This document shows, piece by piece, positions 1 to 13,600 of a DNA stretch of 64,000 bases. The position numbers and the translations under genes are program-made. The stretch lies in assembly GCA_019155185.1 (NCBI GenBank), contig CM032813.1, positions 6,617,001 to 6,681,000 on the forward strand. Reading direction: 5' to 3'. Position 1 is the first letter of the stretch; each line of letters starts with the position of its first letter. This DNA is from Beaufortia kweichowensis. Its lineage: Eukaryota > Chordata > Actinopteri > Cypriniformes > Gastromyzontidae. The notes below the pieces were generated by a model that saw nothing but the letters and a program-made list of their open reading frames with translations, was not told where the DNA came from and made no database searches.

Positions 1-3000
1 TGTTCCTAGAGCCCGTGGAGGGAGTAAAAAACATTCCACCTGCTAGATGGAAACTCACCTGTTACTTGTGTAAGCTGAAAGGCAGGGGGGCGTCTATTCA
101 GTGCCACAAAGCGAACTGCTACAGGGCGTTTCATGTTACCTGTGCCCAGAGAGCTGGACTTTATATGAAAATTGACCCCGTGCGAGAGACTGGCTCAAAC
201 GGCACTACTTTTACTGTGAAGAAAACGGCGTTCTGTGAGAACCACTCTCCCCCTGGCACAGGCAGGGAAGGAGATGATGACAGCGGGTTGGTCGGAGGCA
301 GGGGTAACAGAGGTCAAAGGTCATACACGTTAGGCCCTCCGCTGCAGCAGAACCAGAATGGGCGTAAAAAAGGTTCAGCAACGCAGCAAAAGAAAACACA
401 GAAGAATGCGGCCGGGACCTCACGAAAGACGGGAGTGCCCCTCCTTCTGGTACCACAGATCCCGTCCTTTAGGTAAATGTTTACATTTGGTCAGTATTAC
501 AACACTGTTAGCAAGTCAGTCTTACAACATAGATAGAGACTTTTATCTGGTATGAATAATCTGTGGACATGAAATTCAGGTCATCTCTTCATGAATGTAA
601 TCAGAATTGTCCCTGTTTTTTTCTAATTACACATTTCTGGTCTTTAAAATATACATATACACTAAAATATACACTAGAAATTAAAATATAAGAAAACAAT
701 ATTTTTTTACATAAAAAAATATTGTTCATTTAAATATAATAATAATTTTTTTCCAAATAACCTTTTATAATAATTTCCCAGTTTTGCTTGTAAAAATGTC
801 AAATTGTGATTTTTATGTTGATTTTTTTAATAGGCTCAACAAGATATGCACAGGAGTGTCTGTTGAGAGGAAGAATCAATTTATGCAGAGACTTCACAAT
901 TACTGGTTGTTAAAACGTCACTCTCGTAATGGAGTGCCACTCATCCGCCGACTCCATTCACATCTACAGACTCAGAAGTCGGAGCAGGTTAGTGTACTAG
1001 CAATACATTAAGTAGTCTTTATTGACTATAAACAATAAGATAAAACTTGCAGTACAGCCACTACTTTGTAGAAAGTAGGATGGCACAGAATGCCCATTAT
1101 TCACAAAGTACTAAAAAGTATTTTGGCTAATGCTGTATAACTTTCTTAGTTTATTTAACACATTTTACCGTAACATAATCTGTGTACAGAGATGTTTATT
1201 GTATTTCTCATAATATCATTTAATCGATATTTAGAGAGAACCAGATGCAAAGTTGCAGGCTGTCAGAGAGGAGCTAAAGTACTGGCAGAAGCTTCGTCAA
1301 GACCTGGAGAAAGCTCGACTTCTTATCGAGCTCATACGAAAGCGAGAGAGACTTAAAAGAGAACAGGTAACACACTGATACAGAACTTTATTTTCTGAAA
1401 GCCAGAGCAGGTCTTAGTTAATTATTAATTCGCAGTGTTGATTGAATTTGTCTGTGTTCTCTTGGTAAGATGAAACTTCAACAGGCAGCACTGGAGCTGC
1501 AGCTCACTCCTGCGCTGGTGTTTCTGCGCTCTACACTGGAACAGCTGCAGGAGAAAGACACAGATCATATTTTCATCTCACCCGTCAATCTGAAGGAGGT
1601 GAGGGAATAACACATTTAAGCATAATGCTGAATTCTCCATATACACATTGAGGAAACAGCAGTGAATCATATTTCTGATTAATTGTCATTATTGTTTTTT
1701 TAGGTTCCAGATTATATGGAGTTTGTTTCAGAGCCAATGGACTTCTCCACCATGCAAGACAGGCTCGAGGCTCATAAATACTGTTCGGTGGCTGATCTGG
1801 AAACAGATTTTAATCTCATGATATCCAACTGTCTGAGGTACAACTCCAATGACACCGTGTTCCACAAAGCTGCCATGCAGCTGCGGGAAGTGGGAGGAGC
1901 TATACTGAGACACGCCCAACATCAGGCTCTCAGCATAGGACTTGATCCCGGCACAGGCATGCACTTGCCAGATAAGCCTAGCTCACACGGCACCACCGTG
2001 TCCTGGTGGGATGAAGGTGAGACAGTTGATTCTGATGGGAAGCGTGAAGCACAATAATTTTTTTATAGTAACTTTAAGTCTTTATTTTGTTCATTATTTA
2101 CAGTTGATTTGCTCTTGGATCCTGAAAATCGGGTCCACATGTCTCCAGAAGACCAGCTGAAAAACCTGCTGGACAAACTGGATCTGGTAGCATCCATGCG
2201 CACAAGCGGAGGCCGCACAAAACGCATGCGCCTGCTGCGAAGAGAAATCAACAGCCTCCGTCACAAGATCAGCCATCAGGGCCGCAAATCACGACTGTTG
2301 AATGGAAAAATTAAAGAGGAAAAGAGTAAACAGGAAAAACATGAGGTCAAGATGGATTTCATAACCTCAAATCCAGGTAATGTATACGAGTAAACAGGTA
2401 ATCGAATATAAATCGTGCGAGTTTATGCATTAATCCTCTTTTTTTGTTGTTCTTTTTTTAAAGATTCCAAGAAATCAACATCCCAAAAAGCACAAGAACC
2501 CTCTTGTCCAGCTTCTTCACCTTTACCGGGAGATGCTCCACCAAACCCACCCATCTTCAGCCTTGAGACAGGAAGAACCACCACAGCAGGACAGTCACAT
2601 AAACCTGGCAGCAGGAGACAGAAAGGGAAATCAAAAGAAAGAGGTCGGATTGAAGATCAAGATCAGATTTTAGAAGAAGGAAATAAAAACTTCCACTCAA
2701 AGGAAAAGGACGTTTTGTCCTCCAGGCCAAAGGAGGAGGCTGTGAACATGGTTTCCTCCTCTGAAAGTCCTACAATGGGTGTGGGTCGACGGACATCAAT
2801 CCTCTTCAAGAAAGCTAAAAACGGAGCCAAACTGACTAAGGAAAAATCAGTCATATTGCAAAATGGAATCAGCAAAGTTGAAAATGGTGTCACACCGCTT
2901 GAGCATTCCAAATTACTGTCAGTACCTCCAGCCCCAAAATCACTGCACCAGCTGAGATCAAGAGGACCAAGCACATGTTCAGACAGCGAGGGCGAAAAGT

Positions 3001-4259
3001 CTTACTCTCTGCTTGTAGAGAATGGTACAGGAATATTTATACTGAGGCTATTACTGAAATTTATTGATCTGTAATTTAAGTGGTGTCTGGCACGATCTGT
3101 TTAATATGCTAAAGCAGTCTAATGCTTTTTATTTAGGGCTGACAAATGGACTCAAGAGACACAATGGCAACTCATCAGATTCAGAAAGCTGCATTACCAC
3201 TTTCCCAACACACAGGTAAGAATTCAGGCAGTGAATTAAGTTTGACTACTTGTGAAAAAAATGTTTAAAAAATTCAAGCAATTTATATGCACAAAAATAT
3301 GCACAAAATACCAAATTTTACTAAATGTATTATACACCTGAAACAGCTGTTAATAGCAGTTTTTATAAAATAATGTTTTTTCTCTACAGTTCCTCACCTC
3401 CAAAACGCAGTCGTGGTAAACCGGCTCTAAGCAAAGTTCCTGTTGGTGAGGAAGAGAATGGAGTTTCTAATACAAGTGGGTAAAACAAAGTTATAGGACC
3501 ATTAAATATTGAAAAGTATTTTTTTTTGCTTGCTTCACTAATTTGTGTCTTTTGTAGGCAGAGCGGTTTCTCAAAACGATGAAGAAATGGAGCCTCTTAC
3601 TTTGGTTTGGGCAAAATGCCGTGGTTACCCATCATATCCTGCAATGGTAAGGATCACATGGTCTTTTGTACGTGCTTGTAATAACTTTCACTAGTAAGGC
3701 TTTAATAGTGCTTAAAAGTGCTTAGCTTTTAAAATAACTTTTGCCTATGATGACTTAAAATAGTGCCAAACAAGACACTGAAGTTAAAATAGGTGATTTG
3801 ATTTAAGCAGATTTAAGCTAATGATGATTTTTGCATAGATTGTCGACCCCAATATGCCCCGGGAAGGAATTCTTCAAAATGGGATTCCCATCCCTGTGCC
3901 TCCTAAAGACGTTTTGGATTTAGGCAAATGCAGACAGGAGGAGACTGATGAAAAGCTCTTTCTTGTGCTCTTTTTCGACACAAAGAGAACCTGGTAAGGT
4001 GAAATAAACGTTAATAAGAAGTCATTTGTAACTGGGGTACACAATACTAAGGAGTCATTTTGTTGTTTTACCCAGGCAGTGGTTGCCATTAGACAAGCTC
4101 CATCACATGGGAATTGACGACACGGTTGATAGACTTCGTCTAATGGAGGGCAAGAAACCGAATGTGCGGAAATCCGTGCACATGGCTTACGACAGAGCAA
4201 TGACACACCTAAGCCATGTGCAGGAAAACTCGACCTTTAACCCCTCAAATTTTATATAA
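1..4259 (+). CDS. brpf3: BRPF3, bromodomain and PHD finger protein (3' part, cut by window edge)
   Basis: Scaffold subunit of MYST-family histone acetyltransferase complexes (HBO1/MOZ), nuclear. Exons read: 1-472, 834-987, 1235-1366, 1470-1598, 1704-2016, 2104-2376, 2464-3024, 3137-3215, 3390-3475, 3558-3646, 3839-3993, 4076-4259. They close in frame to 874 residues plus stop. The first exon opens mid-protein in the extended PHD/zinc knuckle (IPPARWKLTCYLCK, then CHKANC and HVTC), so the N-terminus and first PHD finger lie off the left edge. A bromodomain follows (VPDYMEFVSEPMDF, NCLRYNSNDTVFH), then a basic stretch (LLRREINSLRHK), a conserved VGRRTSILFKKAKNG motif, PPKRSRGKPALSKVP, and a C-terminal PWWP domain (LVWAKCRGYPSYPAM to FLVLFFDTKRTWQWLP). 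The VPQIPSFRLNKIC segment and the tail pattern match BRPF3 better than BRPF1. The donor after 3475 (gtgggt) was chosen because the alternative at 3480 puts a stop in frame. Family is certain; paralogue is fairly sure. Confidence 0.93.
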
Positions 4260-6473
4260 AGCACTTGAGTATGAAATGTATGTCTAAAACTGACTGAAAA
4301 AAAATAACTGAAGGTATAAGAGTATGAAGATATGTTAATGTCTGTTGGTTTTAAGTTTTTAATTTATGTCAATGTTTTAATGTTTTTCATGTTTTTTACT
4401 ATCCATAACTTAAGGCACATCATAAATCATCTTGTTCTACTAAATTCATTCACAACATCTATGAATGTTGTTTTACATTCAGTTGTTACAATTGCACTTA
4501 TTGAAGAATTGTTGATTTTTTTTTTTTTGAAATGCACTTATGCTGCAGTGATTTGACCTGTAAACGGTTACAGGTTACAGTATCTTACATTGCCAACACA
4601 CCAGGGTGTTTGGGCAGTTTAGCTCAGGTACTTGCTAGAATGCACTACGAACAGGTTTGCGAATGGGTACAATTCTGAGCTGAGGATTTTTCTTTGGGAA
4701 ATGCATGAGTGCAAATACCTGTGGTTTAAATGCCCTCAGTTCTAATAATTATGATTCTATTGTTAACTTAATGTGAGATGCCATTTATTCACTGCTTACA
4801 CCTAGCATTCAAGTGACAAGTTACTTTTAAAGTTTTGTCAATGAGATTGCAATTGTGGATGGAGATAAGTGTAAATATAAATGCATGTATGTAGAAAATT
4901 TGCACAGATGTGTTTTTAAATTCTGAAATGTATATTAAGTAATGCCAAACTTTGTACATGTAATTTAATTTATTTTAAGTGGTTATGAGAAATGTATTTA
5001 ATGGGTATTGAGGTTTAAAATAACAGCTCTGTAGAGCTTTATATTGTTCGAAAAGCATTACTACTTTAATGGTCCTTAGTGGTCTACGGTGGGAGAACGT
5101 TATAGATTATAGAATAAAATATTACGTAGTCTCTTAGATAATGTACGCACTGTAAAATAGAAATGTGTTTTTTAAAGCCTGTGAAAAGCTAACAATACCA
5201 AACAATAAAAAATGTCAAACGGTATTTTCTCGAATGAGAAATAAACACTGTTGCGCTAACAAGCTTATATTGTTTTTCTATACCTTTATAACTTTGGCGT
5301 CTTCTACGCTTAAGTTTATCCAACTGGCAGACGCTTTTATCCAAAGCAACTTGCATTGCATTTCACCATATACATTTGTCTGAGTGCGCACAATCCCTGG
5401 GATTGAACCCATGATCTAACCACTGAGTTACAGGAAAACCAGTATCAGACATTATCATAGTAAGAAAAATGTCTAAAGTCTCATATTTAAAATGCATGTC
5501 ATTAAATATTTTAAATTACAAGATGCAATTTGAGCAAGTTCAGAGATTTATTACAGCACCAATATATTATTCCTCTTGAATAAAAATGTTTTGAATAACT
5601 AAACAGAAAATGTAAGAATATATTTTGTCCAAATCAAACAGTAAAAAAAAATCTAATTTTGCATTGCACATTTTTTGCACTATTACATCCAATATTATGA
5701 CGGACAATATCGTAGTATGACAGGTGTAAATGTTTCCAATAATAAACAACAGTAAGATGTGTTAGCCAGATAAGAACTGAGATGAATCAAATAATTCTAT
5801 ACTCTATATTAAACAAGTAGTTTAGAGTCCTCAAACAACTCTTTATTTTGTATCTTGTCATTTTCACTAAATGAAACTAGGTCCAGTCTGTTTGGTTTCA
5901 AATCCAAAACCACAGAGAAATTCCTCAAAAAGTACACATAAACATTAGATAAACAGCTGCACATGCTATTTATGAAAATTGCTTGAATTTTTTCATTTAG
6001 ACATAGGGAGACAAAATCTGAAACATTTAATTTTCATAGCCTAACACACATGTCCTAATCTAATGCAATTAAATTACTAAAAAAATAATTTTACTGTAAA
6101 GTAAAACAATCACATGATAGCTGCATTATTTGTTGTTTTAAGACAGACAAATCCGGATTTTATTGGGCTTTTGTTACATAAAGCTTGAACATTCTTCTGA
6201 AATTATCAGCTTATCATCTTTTTAATATGTTACCTTTAATACAATTCATAAAATCACATCAGATCCAGTGCAGAATGTATCTGTCAAACCCCCAAAACAA
6301 TTAATGATATGCATTATATTATTAACCCATTGTAGATTATTCGGTCGGGTCAACTTCCATTGTTCAGGTAAACTTTTAGTTTGGGAGTTTGGAGAGGTGT
6401 TAAGTGTAAATGTAAATACAGGGATGCATGTCCTCCACAAGCTGATGATTTAGCTCACAGCATGTCAGTGCGA
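4260..6473. other. Convergent 3' region between brpf3 and mon1b
   Basis: AT-rich sequence with no credible coding exon. The brpf3 3'UTR probably extends to the AATAAA near 5113. The mon1b 3'UTR would come in from the right on the minus strand. A tRNA-derived SINE sits at 5311-5437. Short ORFs such as 4332-4556 have low-complexity composition and no family resemblance. Confidence 0.6.
5311..5437 (-). repeat. tRNA-derived SINE
   Basis: Read on the minus strand it starts with a TCCTGTAACTCAGTGGTTAG-like box A. About 20 bases later comes GGGTTCAATCCC (box B), and the body ends in GGATAAAAGCGTCTGCCA. That arrangement, with the characteristic 'ctggcagacgcttttatcc' end visible on the plus strand, is a common short interspersed element of teleost genomes. 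It lies in the brpf3/mon1b intergenic region. The degraded A-box and the non-tRNA 3' body argue against a functional tRNA gene. Confidence 0.75.
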
Positions 6474-9290
6474 TCAGTGTGCATCTGAAACAAAAATAAT
6501 GCTGACAGTCAGTACAAGGACAAAATCTTGTAAACAAATGTTTTGAGAATAACTGTCATGTTAAGTGTCATGCTCACCTCCTTTAGAGCTTTTACTGGGG
6601 TTGGGGGTCGTTGAGTATTTTGGAGGGTAACGAATGAAGAGACGGTCTTCCTCCTTTTTGATCCAGCGCAGCAGCTTGGTGATGGCGTTGATCGCACAGG
6701 TTTTTGTGACAAGGGGGCTGAAGCATGTGTATAACTCAAATTTGCTTGTGACCTGTAATAAAAAAAGTATTTAAGGCTTGCAATTTCTGCCATACTTCAA
6801 GCACAACTGCAAAAATAAAAAGTCACACGGTTTACACTACAGGGAGTTTTACATATCAAGCTTGGATAGGAGATTTGATTAAAAAAAAATGACACACATA
6901 ACCTTTAACTTGCTTTAGGCAACTTGTAATTAACTTGTGTCAGCAAGGTCACTTCTACAAATTCAATCATGCAGTGACATCATCTGAGGCAATCTTCATT
7001 TGCATAATCTGCATTTGCAAATTTTAACTTCCACTGCAAGGCAGAGGTCTCAAGATAACTCAACCTTTCAAGGTCTACGCAGACACTGTGTGAAAATGCC
7101 GGACGGGCGAGTTTGAAATCACAATATCGACACGTTTTGCTCTCAGAGGACTCACAACAGATGCATATGACAGCAGTTACTTTTCACATACCCAAGCCAG
7201 AAGAGTTTCACGCTCAGCCACGTGGTAGATGAGTTTAAGGGGTCGTGAGGTACTGTGGATACGGCCGTGCATGTCTCTGTAGAGGTCCAGAAGCCTCATC
7301 TTCTCCTCTTCACTGCTGTAAGGAGCTTCCATTTCGGGGCTGCCGTCAAATACACAGTAATTGGTTTTAGAAATTATATTAGTGGTAGTCATGAGACTGT
7401 GTGCTATGAAAAGCAGAGTGCTCTTAATAAAAGCCACGTCAGGTTTCTTTTATCTTGGTCTCTCGTCAGATAATAGGATGAATTAGGAAAACATGCTTTC
7501 AATTGACATGAGAGACATTAAGAGAATAATTACTTCCCTTGTAAGAAAAATAAATATGTAATGTACAGTCATAAGCTTTATAGTGTAAATATTAAACTCT
7601 AACAGTTTGAAGGTAATATACTTGACAATGTTTCAGCAACAGAAAGGTTACACAATTACAAAACAGATCATGTCTTACCTGGTAAACTGTGTTAGCTGGC
7701 GATGATTGTCCGGTACATCAAAGGGCTTGTACATGAAATGCCTGAGATCAGAAACTCCCACCTGATTAACACTGTACAGATGAGCTTTAGCTATGGAGTT
7801 TAGTGCATTCTGAGATTGCATAGCATCCTCGATCTTTCTCTTACACTCAGCCACCGAATAAAATGCCTCTTTATCAGTTGAGAGAAGAACAAGACACACA
7901 GTACATTCTGGAGGGTCCAGATAGGAAATATAGGCATAGAAGTAACAGTCAGGGTTAAAGCTAGGCAGACAAATGGGCGTCCAGATCTCCCCAGCCTGAA
8001 AGGCGGATGAAGCCCCGATGAGATTAAGCAAAAGATGCAGGTCAGAAGGTTCCAGTCTGGCATCTTCAATGACCATCTTTTCTTGTACTATGGTGAGCAG
8101 CTGGTTCTTGGCTATAAGGATGGAAAAGACAAGGTTGGGCGTGATGGACTTTTGTAGGATTTGGCTGAGGGAATCCCTGAGAGACGAGGCCAGGGGGAGA
8201 CAGTGCACAGCGGACAGCAGTAAGCTGGGGTCCGAGTCCACCAGGTTCAGAAGGCCGTCGAGAATCTTCTCGGAGCCGGCCAGCAAGCGACGCAGGTCGT
8301 AGTTCTTCTTGTGCTCGAAGATGCGGGTAATGCTGGCCTGCGTGAGCATGCTGACGATCTGGTTGTAGACGTAAATCAGCTCGTTACGGAGCTGCTGCTC
8401 TGACTGACGACTGCTGGAGACGGACACCAGCACCAGAGGACCTCTCTGCATGAACACAACAGTGTGTTCATCTGGAAAAGAAGAAGGGACGACTAAGTGA
8501 AGAAATCTGACTAGCAATAAATCATCTGGAATGTAGAACTTACCTGAGTAGACTGAGCGAATTGCATTGTCTCCGCTCTGAACAAATGACACGAGAGCCA
8601 TCATCACCCCCATGGTGGATGACAGGGCTTCCTCACTGCCATAACGGGAGTAGATGGGCTTCCCAGCTTCGCTCAGTACGAACACATGCTTCCTGTGCTG
8701 CCTCCAGCTATCCGCCGTCACATCCTCATTCCGGTGCGAGGGAGGTCCAAGAGGTGTCCCGGTCTCAGACACAGGGGATGAAGAACCTTTCGTACCCATC
8801 CCCTGCTCCTCCATCTTACCCCGGGCTAACACGTTTACGACAAACTCGCCAGAGTCATCGTTACCATTATCCACTAAGGCAGAGTCTTCAGATGCTTTCC
8901 CAGAATCAGTCTCTGAACCTCCGGCACACAAAGACGTGTCATAGTCAACAATGTGTAGCTTCTGAAGATCTGTGAGATGTTCTTGTGGTCGAGGTTTCTC
9001 TTCTGATGTGGGGTCTGATGACTCCAAGAGCCCCTCTGGGTGTGAAGGCATCCTGTGATCGTCATTCACACAATGATCATCCTCTGTAACCAAGTCTGTG
9101 TGATTTACAACATCTGTAAAGCAGAGTGAAAAAGCAGGGTCATGCACACGGATACGCTTGTGCGTAGTTTAAAATAGTAAGTGGACAAGCCAAAACATTT
9201 ACCTGTTTGATCAAAACAATGCGGAATGATGGATGGATCGCATGTTTTTACCTCCTCCATGTTTCCAGTATCTTGACTGCTCTGATTCAT
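6474..9290 (-). CDS. mon1b: MON1B, vacuolar fusion protein (Mon1-Ccz1 Rab7 GEF subunit family)
   Basis: The MON1 family works with CCZ1 as guanine nucleotide exchange factor for Rab7 in endosome and autophagosome maturation. Exons on the minus strand: 9203-9290, 8544-9113, 7679-8471, 7192-7339, 6578-6752 and an 11-nt last exon 6474-6484, giving 594 residues. The first ~165 residues are acidic and variable. From about residue 170 the conserved core begins (HVFVLSEAGKPIYSRYG, then SSTMGVMMALVSFVQSG), followed by YDLRRLLAGSEKIL, WTPICLPSFNPDCYFYAYIS, LRHFMYKPFDVPDNHRQL, RPLKLIYHVAE and WIKKEEDRLFIRYPPKY. KPIYSRYG, RPLxLIYHVAE and FIRYPPKYST are MON1B rather than MON1A signatures. The ATG at 9290 opens the first coding exon. 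The 11-nt last exon adds only a few residues and is the least certain part; without it the frame would run on a little past 6578. Promoter-like GC-rich sequence lies near 9740-9780. Confidence 0.93.
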
Positions 9291-10670
9291 ATTAACATGA
9301 GAACAACTGAAGTTATAAAGGTATAGCTTATAATTTCATTTAATAAAACACAACAAATGACAACTAAGTGTCCGTACGTAGTCTGAGACGGTTAAGTCTA
9401 AACCCAATTAATCGGATTACTGCTGTTAGCCCATATCTGCACAGCCAGTGGAGTTTCAACAAGGTCACGCTACTGCAGATAGTTCAGTAAGGAAATGGAA
9501 AAACAACTATCAAGCGCAATCAGTCAAACAGATAACAACTGCTTTAAATCCCAGAGGTTTCCATTAACGAGATTATAGGACAATGATTCAAGATTTACGT
9601 CTATATTATTTATTCAACACGCTCATTATCTGTCCCGATAAATGATTCGTCTGGTAAACTGATTCCCTATCGGTCATGATCGTGTCCATGTCTGTAATTA
9701 GCTGGAATTAAAATCTTTCGGTTTTGATCAGCGCAACTGACTCAGCCGCCGGCGGTTTAGGAAGCTTGACGGCAAAAACACTGCAAAAACAAATAACTAC
9801 GGCACCACTTCCTGTTGATAGGCTTCAAAATAAAAGACCCTAATGAAAACGTAACACGCATTAATGACGACATAATATTTAATAAATGTATTTAGTAAAT
9901 GTATTTCTGTAGATAATTTTGACTTTTGTTACTGATTTGGAATAGAGTGTATAAGTATTTGACAAATATACCGTAAATGAGTCCTATGGTGTGACAGTAA
10001 AAATGTAGTAAAAAAACTTTTAACATTGAAGACAAATCTCTCTCATTTTATTTGTAACTTTAACATTAAAGACAAGTTAAATTAAATTATATGTATGTCA
10101 TATATGTCTCATATATATATATATATATAAAATCACCTATGTAAAGTATATACTATTAAAGTATAAGTAAATGTTTGTCAACAATTAACAATTAATGTAG
10201 CTTTTTAGAAAAAATGTAAAAGGTTTGCAGTCAAAGGTTTGCACATCACTTCTTTTGACCACATATCAAAGAACTAAATATATAATCAGTAAACAAAATG
10301 TTTATTGGTCATATTTAAATAAGCTTGCTGTGCTGCAATGGTCATTATTAAAGAACGAAAACGATTCTAAACATTTTTAACCGTCATTCAAAACATGTCA
10401 TCTGCTTATACTCATTAGTATAATTTCTAAAATAAACACCTGATGATAGTAAACAGCTGAAAATATTTTAATAGTGATTTTACAATGCTTATTTAAACAT
10501 GCAGCTTACTGTCATTAGAGTTAAATGTGATAAGGAACATGGGTTAGCAAAAAATGAACAAACAAAAAGTACAGTGGCATTTACAAAGTAGGGAGTGGAA
10601 GAAACATTGTACGATGATGAATTATTATGCTCCATGGTTTCTGCTGCTGCAAACTGTTGTCTGTTATACA
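9291..10670. other. Intergenic: mon1b upstream region and otud5 3'UTR
   Basis: The mon1b 5'UTR and promoter should be on the left; a small GC-rich patch (gccgccggcgg) sits near 9745. From about 9830 the sequence is AT-rich with a short (AT)n run at 10109-10128. The right end is probably otud5 3'UTR. No coding signal was found on either strand. Confidence 0.5.
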
Positions 10671-13600
10671 TCAACTACAGTCTGGAGAAGATTCTCTGTG
10701 CATTGCATTCTTCTTCAAGCTGTCGAGGTATTCTTGTTGTGAAACAGCCAGCACTGAGGCCAGAATGTCATCATCTTCCCAATCTGTTAAACCTTAAAAA
10801 TAAACCACCAAATACTCACATAAAGTACCTTGTTTGTGCAAAGAGATTTTACACAATTCAATCAACACTTCAAAGAACAAGCTTTTAAAAGAGCTACTAA
10901 AATGTACTGATGCCTTACCAAAGGCAGCAGGTGACATATCTTGCATAATAGTCCTGTACCCCAGAGTTGGGTAGAGAGACACCATGGAAGAGTTGCCAGA
11001 AGACTGATGACTTGGACCTTGAGAAGAAAGCAGATGTGAACCACCTTACCTTTAACAGTTACGTATTAATTTTGAAAACATACATACATAAACATACAGA
11101 CCTGGGGCACATGGTGATGGGGGTTTAGCAAAAACCAGCGAGGCACCTGACGGGGACGGGGGTTTGGCAGGGGGTTCGGGGTGAGCTGGGCCTGGATGCT
11201 CTGGAGAGGGGGCGGAGCTTCGTTGGCGTGGAGACCGGCATCCCCAGTCTTCAAAACCGCTGGATGTGGCTGCAGTGGCAGAGCTGCAGGTGGCACTAGC
11301 CTTACGCGGCTTGAAAGAAAAAGAGCAACAACAGTAGTTTTACATCAGTAGAACAAAAAATCTGTTTAAACTTGCTTTGATAAAGACAAGAAAAACAAAG
11401 GGGACTGATTTGCAGCATGGCCAATTGATATGTGTATGTAAACGCTTACAAATAATAATGTAAAAGAAAAATTCATAAAACCAAAGGCCTTTAAACTGAT
11501 TCACATGATCAAATCAAAGTCACTAGCATATCAGATTAGGACACTCGTATGGATAAATATTACGTATATAAATATTTCTCTAAGTAAAATTAGGCAAGAA
11601 TAAAAGAGGCTATTAGTGCATTGATGCAGACTCTCCAGAGAATACAACAACAGATTATACTTTTTTTGATGGATTACTTTCTCTCGGGCACTTGTGGATT
11701 ATAAAGTGACTCTGTGATCAGGCGAGTGTGCTCTTACTCATAATTTGGAAGGGTTACGTTGGGTGGATTGCTGGCTTTGGTGCAACTAAATCTGTAAAGA
11801 TATTTTCATTGCATCCGTTTTGAAGAATTCTCAGATGTACAAAACTTTAACTGTTCATTATATAGAGTACCTGTCTGGTTTGCTTCTCCTGGTCCTGAAG
11901 CCACTGCAGGTAGGACTCACGAGCCACTTGCTCTTCTATGGCTTCATTTGTGGCTTCCCAATCTGTTGCTCTCTTCTTGTCCTCCAGCATCTGCTGCTCA
12001 ATCCAGGACTCTTCAGAGGTCTTAATTGCATTTTTCATGAGGGATTGATCAGCGTACTAAATAAAAGACAGGATAATAGATTGGCTGCTTCAGTTTTGGA
12101 AAACTATGCCACCACAAGAGCAACAAATCTTATATAACATTCATATTGTGTCTCATTTAATACACCTACCCCTGGTTTAAAGGAGGGGAGGCCCAGCCCC
12201 ACCCCAATACTGGCCTTTAGGGGATTTACCACAGAGTTATAGTGGACGTTCCTATGGTAACTGACACGTATCGGCTCATCTTTGTTCTCATGGATGCCAT
12301 GGAACGTATTAATTGGATCTGTGAAACAAAACAAGAGTTATCATATAAAAAAATAAAACCTTTATTTTTTTCCAGGCTAAACATATCATTCTATAAGACA
12401 CAGAAAAATTGATGGATGTTAATAAATCCTTACTGACCTACGCCAGACTGGTAAACTTCCACTGGTCTGTTGTACATTTCTGCCATTGCCTGCATCTCAA
12501 TGTGGTTGCCATGACAGTTATTCTTCCTCTTTCTGTTAATGTATGTGTTAAAGTCCTCTGTGACATAACTGGAGAAGTAATCAGCATTTTTCGTCTGCAA
12601 TTGAAGAGTTAACACAAAAACAATGAACATATGCCAAATTAGTCAAGAGCAGGGTAAAGCCTACCTTATTTGCACATAATGTGTTTTAATTATATATATA
12701 TTATTTATAAATATTCACTTACCAAATAGTCCATACAGTGCTTTCGTACCACATCATGCATATCCTGGTCTCCATATACTTGATCAGCTTTAATAAAAAA
12801 AAGTACACGTGTCAACTAACAGGCTGTTCAGATCTGACCCAAACATATATTCACTATAGTAATTTCCATTTTTACACATTTTTTACAACAAATATTTTAA
12901 AATGCCTTATATTTGCAGGTCATTGTCAACCATGAGATAAAACAACTAGGTATCTCTGTACTGTAAAAACTGCATGCTTACATTGTGTGGCAAAGCAAAT
13001 GCTTTGTTTGTAAATAAGTTTGTAAAATGACCAAGCATTGAACTGGCAGGTAACAGATAAAGGGGAGAGAAATATTACCAACTGCTCTGAAAAGACATGC
13101 CCCATCTTCCTTCATTTTCTTTATTTCAAAGCCTTTCTTTTCTCTTAAGGTATTCTCAAACCATTCTTCTTGCTGTAGGTAAAAAAACAAAAAAAAAATC
13201 ACATGTATTGTAGTACTAAAAAGACAGAAAGTGTTTTTCTGCATTTATTCCAACTGCCAAAAGAGCACCAGTCAAACGTTTAGAAACACTTACATACTGT
13301 TGTTTAGACTTTTTCCCACATTTTAGAATAGTAGTAAACTCATTAAAACCACGAAATAACACAATTGTAACTGTGGGAATTATATTGTGACTAATAACAT
13401 CCAAAATAAATGAACATTATGTTAGATTTTAAAATCTTCGAAAGAGGTCACCCTTTGTCTACCATTTGAAAAACCATACTCTTTAAAAAGCACTGCATTT
13501 TATTGATTATTTGGTCCACATTTTTCAATAAAATTTTTGTTTTCTAATTGAAAAAATTTATATGTTGGCACAATTATATTTTTTGTCTAAAAAAGTAATT

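Noticed and set aside
1..4259. Assignment as BRPF1
   Set aside because: VPQIPS-RLNKIC, the LVWAKCRGYPSYPA PWWP start and the final exon fit BRPF3 as I know it; BRPF1 differs more in the segments between domains.
5311..5437. A tRNA gene on the minus strand
   Set aside because: Box A and box B are present, but no cloverleaf can be completed and the 3' body is that of a SINE.
8018..8975. Plus-strand ORFs over mon1b
   Set aside because: Antisense shadows of a conserved coding exon.
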